Origin: Bacillota bacterium
Lineage (GTDB): Bacteria; Bacillota; Clostridia; Christensenellales; CAG-138
Direction of reading: 5' to 3'
Assembly (NCBI GenBank): GCA_023458355.1
Contig: JAEWZS010000227.1
Coordinates: 1 to 24,363 of the forward strand
DNA: 24,363 nt
In this document: one piece after another, positions 15,749-23,262 of the stretch
Position numbering within the stretch: position 1 is the first letter of the stretch
How the letters are laid out: each line of letters opens with the position of its first letter
Position numbers and translations under genes: made by a program
Notes under the pieces: generated by a model
Database searches by the model: none
Seen by the model: the letters and a program-made list of their open reading frames with translations, nothing else
What the model was told of the DNA's origin: nothing

Positions 15749-17626
15749 TTATAGTTTGTACATTTCAAGCGCCAAGATTGTAAACGTTATAGCAGCGCCC
15801 ATAAATGATGTTATTAGGTACGTTGATTTTTGCATTTTACTGCAAGTGAGCTTACGCCATTGCAGCAAGAGGAGTGTCAAATAGGCGAAAGGCACTGTAC
15901 CCAAGACAATGCTTGCTGCTATATTTGGCGTTAACATGGTGGGCGTGCCTTTAGACGAAAGCATGATTTCCGCGACGCTTGAAATATTAACAACCAACAA
16001 AAGTATGGCAGTGCAAAGCATAATCTGATACTTTTTGAAGGTGTCTATATTTCTGCCTTGTTTTTTAAGCTTAAGAAAGATAAACCGTAGGAAGTTGAAT
16101 ATCAGAACAACCGCACTCCACACCACTGCAACAAGGAGCAATAGTGCGGCAACGGTACAAACCCATACATCAGTATCTGCTTGAAGCATATTTTCGTAGG
16201 GGGACGATATCGCCACTGTTCCGCCGTTATCTGAGAATCGTGCAGTCAAATCTATATCCCTTATCCCAGCCCGTTGTGTGAGGCGTGATGCGTTTGGCGA
16301 TACCGGTCTGAGATTAAATTCAAATGCTCCGAACAAGGAGGCTTTCAGACCACCGTCACCATCGCTTAAAAATGGTCGCAGACCAAGCACTGTGTACATT
16401 TTTCCGATACCCGTACGTATTGTTTTTGTGGAGTAATACAGTCCTGCCTTTTGTGAAATGTCGTTCTTTATGCTCTCCGATGCCATTCGCGCCACCTCCC
16501 CGAATACCATTGAGGGAAGCCCATAATTGTATACGGTTTCTCCGACTTGGTTCGTCATGATTACCATACCAACACCTGAACGGCGGTCTATCAGAAAGTG
16601 CGAAGAATACATTTCAGTGTATCCGGCGTGACCAAGCGTTTGCACATTGAATTCATAAGACCACAATCCATGGCAAATATAGTCAATATCCGTACCATTA
16701 TAGCTTAAAGAGGGCGAGAACATTATAGCAAGTGTATCGCTTTTATTAAACAACGCTGTCGCTGCACCGTTATTAGGAACAAACGCTTTTGCAAATGTTA
16801 GAAAGTCCTCAAGCGTCCCGGCCGTCGAACCTGCGGGATAAAGGTTGATGTAAAACAGTCCGTCCCCAATAGGCTGCAAATTTTCAGTATAGCCTTCAGC
16901 CTCCTGCAGCTTTGAGAGTACCCAAGGGTTATCGGAATATGTCGGCAACAGTGCGCTGTGGTCCATACCCAACGGTCTAAAAATATTCTCATGCACGTAT
17001 TCGGGAAACGGCTGCCCGCTTATGCGTTCTACTATGTAGCCCGCCAGTGCGGCACCCCAATTGGAATAGGCACATACCGTACCGGGCTCATAAACCTGGC
17101 GTGGTTCGGTTGCTTTTAATGCTTCATCTAAAGGCAAGAGGCTTTCGGCGTCCATAGCGCGCAACTGGAAAACGGTATCTTGCCAGCCGGCATTATGATT
17201 CATCAAGTTCAGCACGGTGATAGGCGCATCATACTTTAGTTTTGTTAAAAAGCCATCCGGCAGATATTCTTTGATATCCGTATCAAAGCTGATTTGTCCC
17301 AGTTCCCAAAGCTGCATGATACTTACCCATACAAGCAGCTTGGATGCCGACCCCCACTCATAAACCGTTTCATCATCTACTATTACTTGATTTTCAATAT
17401 TCGCATAACCGTATGCAGTTCTGTAGATCGTTTTTTGGTTCCTGAATACAGCAATCGATACGCCGGCAGTCGTTTCTTTGTTAGCTCGGATATAGGCATC
17501 AATCTTACCTCCGATTTTAGTATCGGGGATACCGGAGGGCAGTGTTTCTTCAGCAGATAATGCTGTAGACGGGAAAAAAGAAAAACAAACGACCAAGAAA
17601 AGTATAGTTGAAATCAATCGACGCAT
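15749..17626 (-). CDS. Secreted beta-lactamase-family serine hydrolase with C-terminal membrane domain
   Basis: 625 residues from ATG 17626 (GGAGG upstream, at the start of a signal peptide cleaved near ALSA, residue 25). The class C beta-lactamase/PBP4*/esterase fold is shown by S93-A-S-K96 (nucleophile and base), Y187-S-N189 and H333-A-G. So the enzymatic part (about 30-400) faces outside and probably acts on peptidoglycan peptides, D-amino-acid esters or related bonds. After a roughly 90-residue linker come four hydrophobic segments (about 488-515, 533-555, 567-590 and 602-622), which anchor the protein. Many Clostridia and Bacilli carry such fusions, with little known of their substrates. 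Monocistronic and convergent with the preceding gene. Confidence 0.88.
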   Translation of the reverse strand: MRRLISTILFLVVCFSFFPSTALSAEETLPSGIPDTKIGGKIDAYIRANKETTAGVSIAVFRNQKTIYRTAYGYANIENQVIVDDETVYEWGSASKLLVWVSIMQLWELGQISFDTDIKEYLPDGFLTKLKYDAPITVLNLMNHNAGWQDTVFQLRAMDAESLLPLDEALKATEPRQVYEPGTVCAYSNWGAALAGYIVERISGQPFPEYVHENIFRPLGMDHSALLPTYSDNPWVLSKLQEAEGYTENLQPIGDGLFYINLYPAGSTAGTLEDFLTFAKAFVPNNGAATALFNKSDTLAIMFSPSLSYNGTDIDYICHGLWSYEFNVQTLGHAGYTEMYSSHFLIDRRSGVGMVIMTNQVGETVYNYGLPSMVFGEVARMASESIKNDISQKAGLYYSTKTIRTGIGKMYTVLGLRPFLSDGDGGLKASLFGAFEFNLRPVSPNASRLTQRAGIRDIDLTARFSDNGGTVAISSPYENMLQADTDVWVCTVAALLLLVAVVWSAVVLIFNFLRFIFLKLKKQGRNIDTFKKYQIMLCTAILLLVVNISSVAEIMLSSKGTPTMLTPNIAASIVLGTVPFAYLTLLLLQWRKLTCSKMQKSTYLITSFMGAAITFTILALEMYKL

Positions 17627-17844
17627 TAGGCCATCCTCCGTATGATAGTATGCGTATAAATGAATGGGAAAATACTTACGCAATATAAATTTGTAATTTG
17701 ACGGAACCGGTTATCACATTATCCGTGAAGCCGATACAATCGAGACATCAAATAATATTTCCTCCTGTATATGGGCAGTCTATACAATAGATAAAGGATA
17801 GGCGAGAACATAACCCGGTAAAAGGAATAAGAATAGGTGAATGA

Positions 17845-18873
17845 ATGAAGCTTTTTATGCCACAACTCGTCATATTTGAACCATCGAGTCTTGAATATAA
17901 GTTAGGAAAGGAAATTTATAATTATTTAAAAACCATATCCGCTGAAATAATGATAGCGCCTGCGAGGGACGCGGCTCGCTTCATTTCGGGAAATTCACCT
18001 GCAGAGAAATATGCTAATTCTAAGAGAACCGTACTAGTTACGACCAACAAAAGCAAAACGCTTGATGCATGTAGGCCTTCCGCCGATTATCAGTTTTCTC
18101 TTGTAAGCAATTGTCCCGGAAGTTGTGAATATTGTTATCTTCAGACAACGCAAGGCAGCAAACCATATATAAAGGTTTATGTGAACCTTGAAGATATTTT
18201 TGATGTTATTAGGGATTATATAAAACAGAATGAAGGTGCAGTTACAACCTTTGAGTCAGCAAGCTTAGGAGATCCGTTAGCCTTAGAACATATTACAGGA
18301 AGTCTCGCAAAAACCATCGAGTTTTTCTCCTGCCTTGAAAACGGCAGGCTTCGGGTAGTGACCAAATACAATACTATAGATACTCTTTTGAACATTAAGC
18401 ACAACAAACATACACAATTCAGAGTCAGTATAAATTCGAGTTATGTAGTTGACCGCTTTGAACACAATACAGGTAGCTTAGACGAAAGAATTGAAGCAGT
18501 CATTAAACTTGCAGATGCGGGTTATCCGATTGGGTTTATAGTTGCACCGATTATGGTATATGATAACTGGAAAAAAGATTATGAAGAACTGTTCGATAAA
18601 TTAAAAGAGCGTATGGCCCCCGAGCTTTATAGGCAAGAGTTAACGTTTGAGTTAATCCAACATAGATTTACATCTGCCGCTAAAGAACTGATAGTTCAAA
18701 GATTCCCTAATACAAAGCTCAATATGGAAGAAGAAAACAGGATTCTTAAGTGGGGAAGATTCGGAAGATATAAATTTGTGTATCCGAAAGAGCAAGCGCA
18801 ATATTTGAAAGAATATTTATCATCCTTAATTACTGCAAGGTTTCCTAAAGCAGAAATCAAGTATTTTACATGA
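17845..18873 (+). CDS. splB: Spore photoproduct lyase homologue with Ser at the catalytic Cys position
   Basis: 342 residues, the length of Bacillus SplB. The radical SAM motif is C90-PGS-C94-EY-C97 followed by YLQTTQGSKPYIKVYVNL, and other SPL signatures follow (LRVVTKYN, FRVSINSSYV, GFIVAPI, LTFELIQHRFT, KWGRFGRYKFVYP, IKYFT end). Known SPLs repair the thymine dimer 5-thyminyl-5,6-dihydrothymine in germinating spores, using a hydrogen-donating cysteine (Cys141 in B. subtilis, Cys140 in Geobacillus, 43 residues after the third cluster Cys). Here that residue is Ser140 (FESASLGD in place of FEAACTSD). Tyr96 and Tyr98 remain. ATG 17845 has AGGTGA four bases upstream. Family membership is firm; ordinary SPL activity is in doubt. 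No SplA homologue was recognised upstream. Confidence 0.9.
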   Translation: MKLFMPQLVIFEPSSLEYKLGKEIYNYLKTISAEIMIAPARDAARFISGNSPAEKYANSKRTVLVTTNKSKTLDACRPSADYQFSLVSNCPGSCEYCYLQTTQGSKPYIKVYVNLEDIFDVIRDYIKQNEGAVTTFESASLGDPLALEHITGSLAKTIEFFSCLENGRLRVVTKYNTIDTLLNIKHNKHTQFRVSINSSYVVDRFEHNTGSLDERIEAVIKLADAGYPIGFIVAPIMVYDNWKKDYEELFDKLKERMAPELYRQELTFELIQHRFTSAAKELIVQRFPNTKLNMEEENRILKWGRFGRYKFVYPKEQAQYLKEYLSSLITARFPKAEIKYFT

Positions 18874-19034
18874 CGTGATCGAATTTACAAAACCAAATAG
18901 GCAAGGCAATATCAAATCTTTTCGCACAGCTCCGATTATTAAAGTTCGCCATCGGAATAAAGAATGCCTGAGCATAACAGACTAGATAAGGCTCGGATAA
19001 TAAAACTTAGTTGATTCGTGAAAGGTGTGGGATA

Positions 19035-19310
19035 ATGCATATTGTTGATCAAATACAGGAACCGGACTTAAAGATAATCAGGACTTTATATAACAACTGG
19101 AAAGAAACCGGTAAAGGCGGTCTGAGTTTTGACGCAGACAGCTGCAGTTTACAATCTGTCGTTAAAGGAGCCGATTTACCTGAAAGCGAGGTCAAATCTC
19201 ATCTGGAGAGTTTACAAGACTTTGCTTTTGTCGAGTTTGGTGGGGATAGGGTGAAACTGTTGCCAAGCGGCATTAAGTATGCCCAAGGTCAATTTGACAA
19301 GGTTCATTGA
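19035..19310 (+). CDS. Small winged-helix-like protein, function unknown
   Basis: 91 residues from ATG 19035, supported by AAAGGTG eight bases upstream; TTG 19011 would add eight residues. The pattern suits a winged helix-turn-helix: an N-terminal helix (EPDLKIIRTLYNNWKE), a two-helix unit (LQSVVKGADLPESEVKSHLESLQDF) and a beta wing (AFVEFGGDRVKLLPSGIKYAQ). It lies 160 nt after the SPL homologue in the same direction with no obvious terminator between them, so it may be cotranscribed and could be a regulator. I do not recognise a named family. Confidence 0.7.
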   Translation: MHIVDQIQEPDLKIIRTLYNNWKETGKGGLSFDADSCSLQSVVKGADLPESEVKSHLESLQDFAFVEFGGDRVKLLPSGIKYAQGQFDKVH

Positions 19311-19337
19311 ATCTCTTTTTGAGCTGACTTCAAAAAT

Positions 19338-19390
19338 TCGTTTTAAGCAAATAAAGATGAGTTCCCGTTGGGAACTCATTTCTTATTTGG
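19338..19390 (+). repeat. Hairpin repeat copy A, also a terminator
   Basis: The core is a perfect 10-bp stem, ATGAGTTCCC (19357-19366) and GGGAACTCAT (19370-19379), with loop GTT, flanked by AAGCAAATAAAG on the left and TTCTTATTTGG on the right. 19345-19390 matches the reverse complement of 20920-20964 except for one substitution and one single-base indel; weaker similarity continues left to 19338. It lies between two convergent genes and can terminate both. Confidence 0.9.
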
Positions 19391-19427
19391 AAAGTATTGA
19401 CGAAATATATGCAGCCTATCTATTCGC

Positions 19428-20636
19428 TCATATAGGTTCTCCGGCAGCCAGCATCGTGCGGCTCAAGAGGGGCAGCAAACCAATCACCATGATGGCAGCT
19501 CCGGTCCCCTGCAGCAGCCACTCGATCGGTACGACGTCGGCCAGTGGTCCGAACACCAGCATGCTCAACGGCATGCCAACTGAGCCGATCATCGTCATCA
19601 CGCCGAAGACGCGGCCGAGAAAGTCACCGTCTACCCGCTGCTGTATGAGAACACTCGATGGCGTGTTGAATATGGGCATGGACAGGCCGGTAACCACCAT
19701 GAAGGCCAGATAAACCCAGAAATTTGGTATAACCCCTAGCGCGACCGTACACAGCCCGATGATGATGTTGGCCATCACCATCGTGTGCATGCGGTTGCGG
19801 AAACCGCCCCAGGCAGCGATAAGCACACCGCCTGCCATCATACCGGCTGAAAAGGCAACCTCGATGGCCGTCAAACGCCAATAATCCCCGCCAAAGGAGC
19901 GGGTCACCTGCAGCGGCGTGAGAAAGGCAACCGGGGCTGCCATCACCATGAATCCTAGGCACATTAGGAAGAAAAGTACCAGATAGCGGTGGCTGCCGAT
20001 GTACGCAAAGCCGGCCTTCAGGTCTGCGAAGTAACCGCCTGCCTTCTGTGTCTGGGCCTTCTCATGAACGGGAATCGGAATGAACAGCAGCAGCATTGCG
20101 ATGGCGATAATTGCCGTGATGACATCGATCAAAAGAATGATGGGCATGCTGGAGAAGGAAAGAAGCACTGCACTCACCATGGGTGAGATGAGCATCACTG
20201 CCGACTGCACACTGCCGTTGATGCCGGAAACCTGGGTGAGATTCTTCTGTGGCACGATCTGCGGCAATACCGCGCTGATTGCCGGGCCGTGCACCGCCGA
20301 GCTCAACGCCCGTACCGCCATGAAGGTAAAGATGAGCCATAGTTCACTGCGCCCTAAGAGCATTAGCACCATTAATAGCACCGTGGCCAGGGCTATCATG
20401 CCATCGGCCAGGATGATGAGCCGCTTGCGCGGGTAGCGGTCAGCCCAGACGCCGGCAAAGGGCGTCAGGAAAAACATCGGTAGAAAACCGCAGAGAATGG
20501 CGATCGTCATCATTGTCCCCGATTGCGTCTTGAGCGTTACGTTCCACATGAGCGCATATTGCACCAGTGAAGAACCGAACAAGGAAATCATTTGTCCAAC
20601 GAGGAACAAAGCGACCGTTTTCTTCCAGGACTTCAT
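19428..20636 (-). CDS. MFS efflux transporter, MefA-like (MFS_3) family
   Basis: 402 residues from ATG 20636, with GGAGGT four bases upstream (an upstream in-frame ATG at 20678 overlaps the promoter). Twelve hydrophobic segments are visible. The signature after TM2 is FAGVWADRYPRKRLIILAD (MFS motif A, G-x-x-x-D-R-x-x-R-K/R), and the second-half counterpart is GRVFGVMTMIGSVGMPLSML. Length and motif layout agree with the Mef(A)-type macrolide/drug exporters and the PF05977/PF07690 transporters; the actual substrate cannot be read from sequence. The gene is visibly richer in G+C than the genes on either side (SPL homologue, winged-helix gene, tag), and is bounded by the hairpin repeats, which suggests acquisition by transfer. 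Confidence 0.87.
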   Translation of the reverse strand: MKSWKKTVALFLVGQMISLFGSSLVQYALMWNVTLKTQSGTMMTIAILCGFLPMFFLTPFAGVWADRYPRKRLIILADGMIALATVLLMVLMLLGRSELWLIFTFMAVRALSSAVHGPAISAVLPQIVPQKNLTQVSGINGSVQSAVMLISPMVSAVLLSFSSMPIILLIDVITAIIAIAMLLLFIPIPVHEKAQTQKAGGYFADLKAGFAYIGSHRYLVLFFLMCLGFMVMAAPVAFLTPLQVTRSFGGDYWRLTAIEVAFSAGMMAGGVLIAAWGGFRNRMHTMVMANIIIGLCTVALGVIPNFWVYLAFMVVTGLSMPIFNTPSSVLIQQRVDGDFLGRVFGVMTMIGSVGMPLSMLVFGPLADVVPIEWLLQGTGAAIMVIGLLPLLSRTMLAAGEPI

Positions 20637-20668
20637 GTTTACCTCCAACAAACTTAAAAAGCGAAAAG

Positions 20669-20698
20669 AGTGTATCATAGTTTGCCGAATGTTGTCCA
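20669..20698 (-). promoter_or_regulatory. Promoter of the MFS gene
   Basis: Minus strand TGGACA (20698-20693), 18 nt, TACACT (20674-20669): -35 5/6, -10 4/6. It ends about 33 nt before the ATG at 20636. Confidence 0.45.
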
Positions 20699-20757
20699 GA
20701 CGCCTGTGTAAGTCGAAATCAACCCCGATGAGATTTTATAAGGATGAAAGTTCAGGT

Positions 20758-20787
20758 TTTCGCTTAAAGTAAATAAAATGAGTTTCC
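20758..20787 (+). repeat. Hairpin repeat copy C, left half only
   Basis: This matches the first 31 nt of the repeat as seen in the reverse complement of copy B (TTTCGC, TAAAG, AAATAAA, TGAGTT, CC) with three C-to-T changes and one missing A. The second hairpin arm is absent. It is in the same orientation as copy A, so A and C are direct repeats on either side of the MFS gene. It ends 7 nt before the tRNA -35 box. Confidence 0.7.
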
Positions 20788-20794
20788 AAAAATC

Positions 20795-20824
20795 TTGACA
20801 ATCCTACCTCAGCGGTGTTAACAT
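20795..20824 (+). promoter_or_regulatory. Promoter of tRNA-Pro
   Basis: A perfect -35 TTGACA (20795-20800), 18 nt, and TAACAT (20819-20824, 4/6). The expected start is about 15 nt before the mature tRNA. Confidence 0.6.
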
Positions 20825-20845
20825 ATCAAAGGTCGAGACAATCAT

Positions 20846-20922
20846 CTGGGTGTGGCGCAGTTTGGTAGCGTGCTTGAATGGGGTTCAAGAGGCCGGAAGT
20901 TCAAATCTTCTCACCCAGACCA
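20846..20922 (+). tRNA. tRNA-Pro, anticodon GGG
   Basis: 77 nt with encoded CCA. The acceptor stem CTGGGTG/CACCCAG has discriminator A. The D stem is GCGC/GCGT (loop AGTTTGGTA) and the anticodon stem CTTGA/TCAAG with loop ATGGGGT gives anticodon GGG, reading CCC and CCU codons. The T arm is GGAAG/CTTCT with loop TTCAAAT. All arms fold without a mismatch other than G-U pairs. It stands alone, with its own promoter, and a hairpin terminator starts at its CCA end. Confidence 0.95.
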
Positions 20923-20973
20923 AATAAAAATGAGTTCCCAACGGGAACTCATTTTTATTTGCTTTAGGCGAAA
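20920..20973 (-). repeat. Hairpin repeat copy B, terminator of tRNA-Pro and tag
   Basis: Read on the minus strand it runs TTTCGCC, TAAAGC, AAATAAAAATG and so on, in the opposite orientation to copies A and C. The hairpin (arms 20931-20939 and 20943-20951, extended by A/T pairs to 20922-20960) has T tracts on both strands, so it ends the tRNA-Pro transcript and that of the convergent tag gene. The first two bases are the CC of the tRNA CCA end, and the repeat stops 3 nt before the tag stop codon. Confidence 0.9.
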
Positions 20974-20976
20974 TCA

Positions 20977-21534
20977 TCAACGAAATGAACAATCGATTAA
21001 ATGATCGTTTACCATGCCTATCGCCTGCATGAAGGCGTAAACGATCGTGCTGCCCACAAATTTAAAGCCGAGCTTTTTTAAGTCGCGGCCGATCAAATCG
21101 GAGATAGGGGAGGTGGCGGGTATTTCTTTAAGATCCTTCCAATGGTTCACAATGGTTTTTCCATCTACATAATGCCATAAAAAGGTATTGAGGGAGCCAA
21201 ATTTCTCGCAGAGTATATCATAGCATTTGGCGTTATGCACGGCTGCGTTAATTTTAGCGCGGTTTCTGATGATCCGGTCGTCGTGCAATAGGGCGTCTAT
21301 TTTATCCGTGTCGTAATGTACGAGAAGACACGGATTAAAATCGTCGTAGGCGGCACATAGGCCATCCATCTTTTTGAGTATGATGCTCCAACTAAGTCCT
21401 GCCTGCTGACCGTCGAGAATCAATTTTTTGAAAAGTGCATGGTCATCGTGTATGGGCTTACCCCATACGTTGTCATGATATTCTTTTTCCAGGTCGCTTT
21501 TTGCCCAGCCACAGCGTTTAAGTTCGTTCTCCAT
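20977..21534 (-). CDS. tag: DNA-3-methyladenine glycosylase I
   Basis: 185 residues, typical for Tag. It removes 3-methyladenine from alkylated DNA. RCGWAKSD at the N-terminus, YHDNVWGKP, GQQAGLSW and GFKFVGSTIVYAFMQAIGMVNDH are family hallmarks. The zinc-snap ligands equivalent to Cys4, His17, His175 and Cys179 of E. coli are C8, H20 (or nearby H29), H178 and C182. The residue before GQQAGLSW, Glu38 in E. coli Tag where it contacts the base, is Asp41 here; Asp also seems to occur in some relatives. ATG 21534 has GAGGA seven bases upstream. Monocistronic. Confidence 0.95.
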   Translation of the reverse strand: MENELKRCGWAKSDLEKEYHDNVWGKPIHDDHALFKKLILDGQQAGLSWSIILKKMDGLCAAYDDFNPCLLVHYDTDKIDALLHDDRIIRNRAKINAAVHNAKCYDILCEKFGSLNTFLWHYVDGKTIVNHWKDLKEIPATSPISDLIGRDLKKLGFKFVGSTIVYAFMQAIGMVNDHLIDCSFR

Positions 21535-21588
21535 GGCAGTTCCTCTCTTATGTAGGTAGAAATATCATACTATGAAACAAACGAAGCA

Positions 21589-21632
21589 GAAAGGCCTATT
21601 GTCGCTTTAAGACAACAAGCCTTTCCGTTTTT
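21589..21632 (-). terminator. Terminator after spoIVA
   Basis: GAAAGGC (21589-21595) pairs with GCCTTTC (21619-21625) and, further in, TTGTC pairs with GACAA, around a small internal loop and a 7-nt loop. On the minus strand the tail TGCTTCGTTTGTTTC is only partly T-rich; on the plus strand CGTTTTTAT follows. It lies between the end of spoIVA and the start of tag. Confidence 0.6.
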
Positions 21633-21645
21633 ATACTTATCTAGG

Positions 21646-23124
21646 CTATAGGAGTATACAAATAAGCCCGTTACAGCCCTCATTCACCATGCGCTGCAAT
21701 GTCTCCTGAAGCTTTTGCTGCACCTCGTCGGGCAGACGGTTTACCTTGCCAACCATAGATTCGCGCACCATGTCGTAAAGGGGTTTGCCGAAAATGTTTG
21801 TCTGCCATATTTTTGTAGGCTGGTTTTCAAATGTGTTCACGAGATAATTCATGAACTCCTCTGACTGTTCCGCCGTGCCTACAAGCGGTGATACCTCGGA
21901 CGCAATATCCACGCGGATGATATGCAGTCCCGAGGCGCGTGCCCGAAGCTTTACGCCAAAGCGGCTTCCGTGCTGGACGATCTCCGGTTCCTCAAGCACC
22001 ATCTCATCCATAATAGGGGGAACCATACCGTAGCCGGTTCGATGTGCTGAATCGAGCGCAGCACTGAGATGATCGTATTCCTTTTTCGCCATGACAAAAC
22101 TCTTGATGGCGGAGAAAAGATGTGCGTCGTCTTCAATCTCACAGCCGCATTCTTCGCCAAGAATGCGGTAGAACATGCTGTTCTCCGGCCTTAACTCCAG
22201 TTCCACGATGCCTGAACCGGGCGATACAGAGCGGATATTTGCCGGTTCAAAGCCCTCTATGTTTTGGAGTGCCGGAACGATACCCTCATAGTCGCGCATT
22301 CGATAAAGGTTATCTAGCGGCTCTGCCATGGGGTCGAGAATGCTCTTAACAAGCCAATGCTCCGTCCCAAGCGCGCTCACCCAAGCGGGTACACAGATGT
22401 GAAGCATGCGGATCGGGAACTCCATGAGCACCTTTTCGAGAAGATTGTAAATCTCCTGCGTATTCATATTGAGAACGTCCATGGTGCACGCAGGAGTGCC
22501 GTATTTGTTGGAGAGCGCTTCACTTAGATCCCTTGTTTCCTCGCTGTTTGGGCGCGTGCTGTTGATGATGAGTACAAAAGGCTTCCCTTGCTCCTTGAGC
22601 TCTTTTACTACGCGTTCCTCGGCTTCCACATAGTTTTCGCGGGGAATCTGCGTGATGCTGCCATCGGTCGTCACGACGAGTCCGATGGTGGAATGGTCGG
22701 TAATGACCTTGCGGGTACCGATCTCGGCTGCGTCCTCAAAGGGAATGTCGTAATCGAACCAAGGTGTGCGCACCATGCGTGGTGCATCGTTTTCCTCATG
22801 GCCGGTTGCGCCGGGTACCATATAGCCTACGCAGTCTACCATGCGGACGCGAACGTTCATGCTCTCGTCGAGCAAGAGTTCCGCCGCCTCGTTAGGAACG
22901 AATTTGGGCTGCGTGGTCATTATGGTACGCCCGGAGCCGCTTTGCGGCAATTCGTCCGTGAGCCGCGTTTTAGCGAACTCATTCTTCATGCCGGGTAGCA
23001 CCATGAGGTCCATAAACCGCTTGATGAATGTGGACTTACCCGTTCGTACAGGCCCGACCACACCCATGTAGATATCTCCGTCCGTCCTCTGGGCAATATC
23101 TCGATACAATTCCATCCTGTCCAT
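21646..23124 (-). CDS. spoIVA: Stage IV sporulation protein A, coat morphogenetic ATPase
   Basis: 492 residues, the length of Bacillus SpoIVA. It polymerises by ATP hydrolysis on the forespore surface to make the basement layer of the spore coat. The start is ATG 23124 (MDRMELYRDIAQRT), preceded by GGGAGGAG; the longer frame to 23184 is promoter DNA. The N-terminal TRAFAC-type ATPase shows Walker A GPVRTGKST with Lys30 (as in B. subtilis), VDCVGY as Walker B (VRMVDCVGYM), and the DHSTIGLVVTTDGSI region. The C-terminal part ends in NEGCNGLICILL, the conserved membrane-curvature/SpoVM-binding end. The stop is TAG. It is separated from plsY by a terminator and has a sigma-E-like promoter. Confidence 0.97.
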   Translation of the reverse strand: MDRMELYRDIAQRTDGDIYMGVVGPVRTGKSTFIKRFMDLMVLPGMKNEFAKTRLTDELPQSGSGRTIMTTQPKFVPNEAAELLLDESMNVRVRMVDCVGYMVPGATGHEENDAPRMVRTPWFDYDIPFEDAAEIGTRKVITDHSTIGLVVTTDGSITQIPRENYVEAEERVVKELKEQGKPFVLIINSTRPNSEETRDLSEALSNKYGTPACTMDVLNMNTQEIYNLLEKVLMEFPIRMLHICVPAWVSALGTEHWLVKSILDPMAEPLDNLYRMRDYEGIVPALQNIEGFEPANIRSVSPGSGIVELELRPENSMFYRILGEECGCEIEDDAHLFSAIKSFVMAKKEYDHLSAALDSAHRTGYGMVPPIMDEMVLEEPEIVQHGSRFGVKLRARASGLHIIRVDIASEVSPLVGTAEQSEEFMNYLVNTFENQPTKIWQTNIFGKPLYDMVRESMVGKVNRLPDEVQQKLQETLQRMVNEGCNGLICILL

Positions 23125-23162
23125 TTCGACGCTCCTCCCAACTTCGGCAAATCGACAGTAGA

Positions 23163-23191
23163 TATATATGTGATGTATCATCAAAACATGC
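23163..23191 (-). promoter_or_regulatory. Sigma-E-like promoter of spoIVA
   Basis: Minus strand GCATGTT (23191-23185), 14 nt, CATATATA (23170-23163). Compared with the B. subtilis sigma-E consensus (KMATATT-N14-CATACAMT) the -35 matches at 6/7 and the -10 at 5/8 with the exact spacing. spoIVA is a known mother-cell sigma-E gene. Confidence 0.5.
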
Positions 23192-23207
23192 TTAAGGTTC
23201 AGTTACC

Positions 23208-23243
23208 CGCACAATAACAAAAGGCACCTCTACACGAGGCGCC
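23208..23243 (-). terminator. Terminator after der-plsY
   Basis: GGCACCTC (23223-23230) and GAGGCGCC (23236-23243) pair with one mismatch around a 5-nt loop; on the minus strand TTTTGTTATTG follows. It closes the der-plsY unit before spoIVA. Confidence 0.65.
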
Positions 23244-23262
23244 CGATATTTTGTGTTATTTT

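Noticed and set aside
17639..17675. CATACTA (sigma-G-like -10) before the serine hydrolase gene
   Set aside because: The -35 match is poor and the start would leave a leader of about 14 nt with the ribosome site at its very end.
19391..19440. A possible tRNA remnant next to repeat copy A, as copy B adjoins tRNA-Pro
   Set aside because: The reverse complement beside copy A shows no T-arm or acceptor stem; only the terminator part of the repeat is shared.
20977..21534. Asp41 in Tag where E. coli has Glu38
   Set aside because: A conservative change that seems to occur in other Tag relatives; not enough to suggest altered function.
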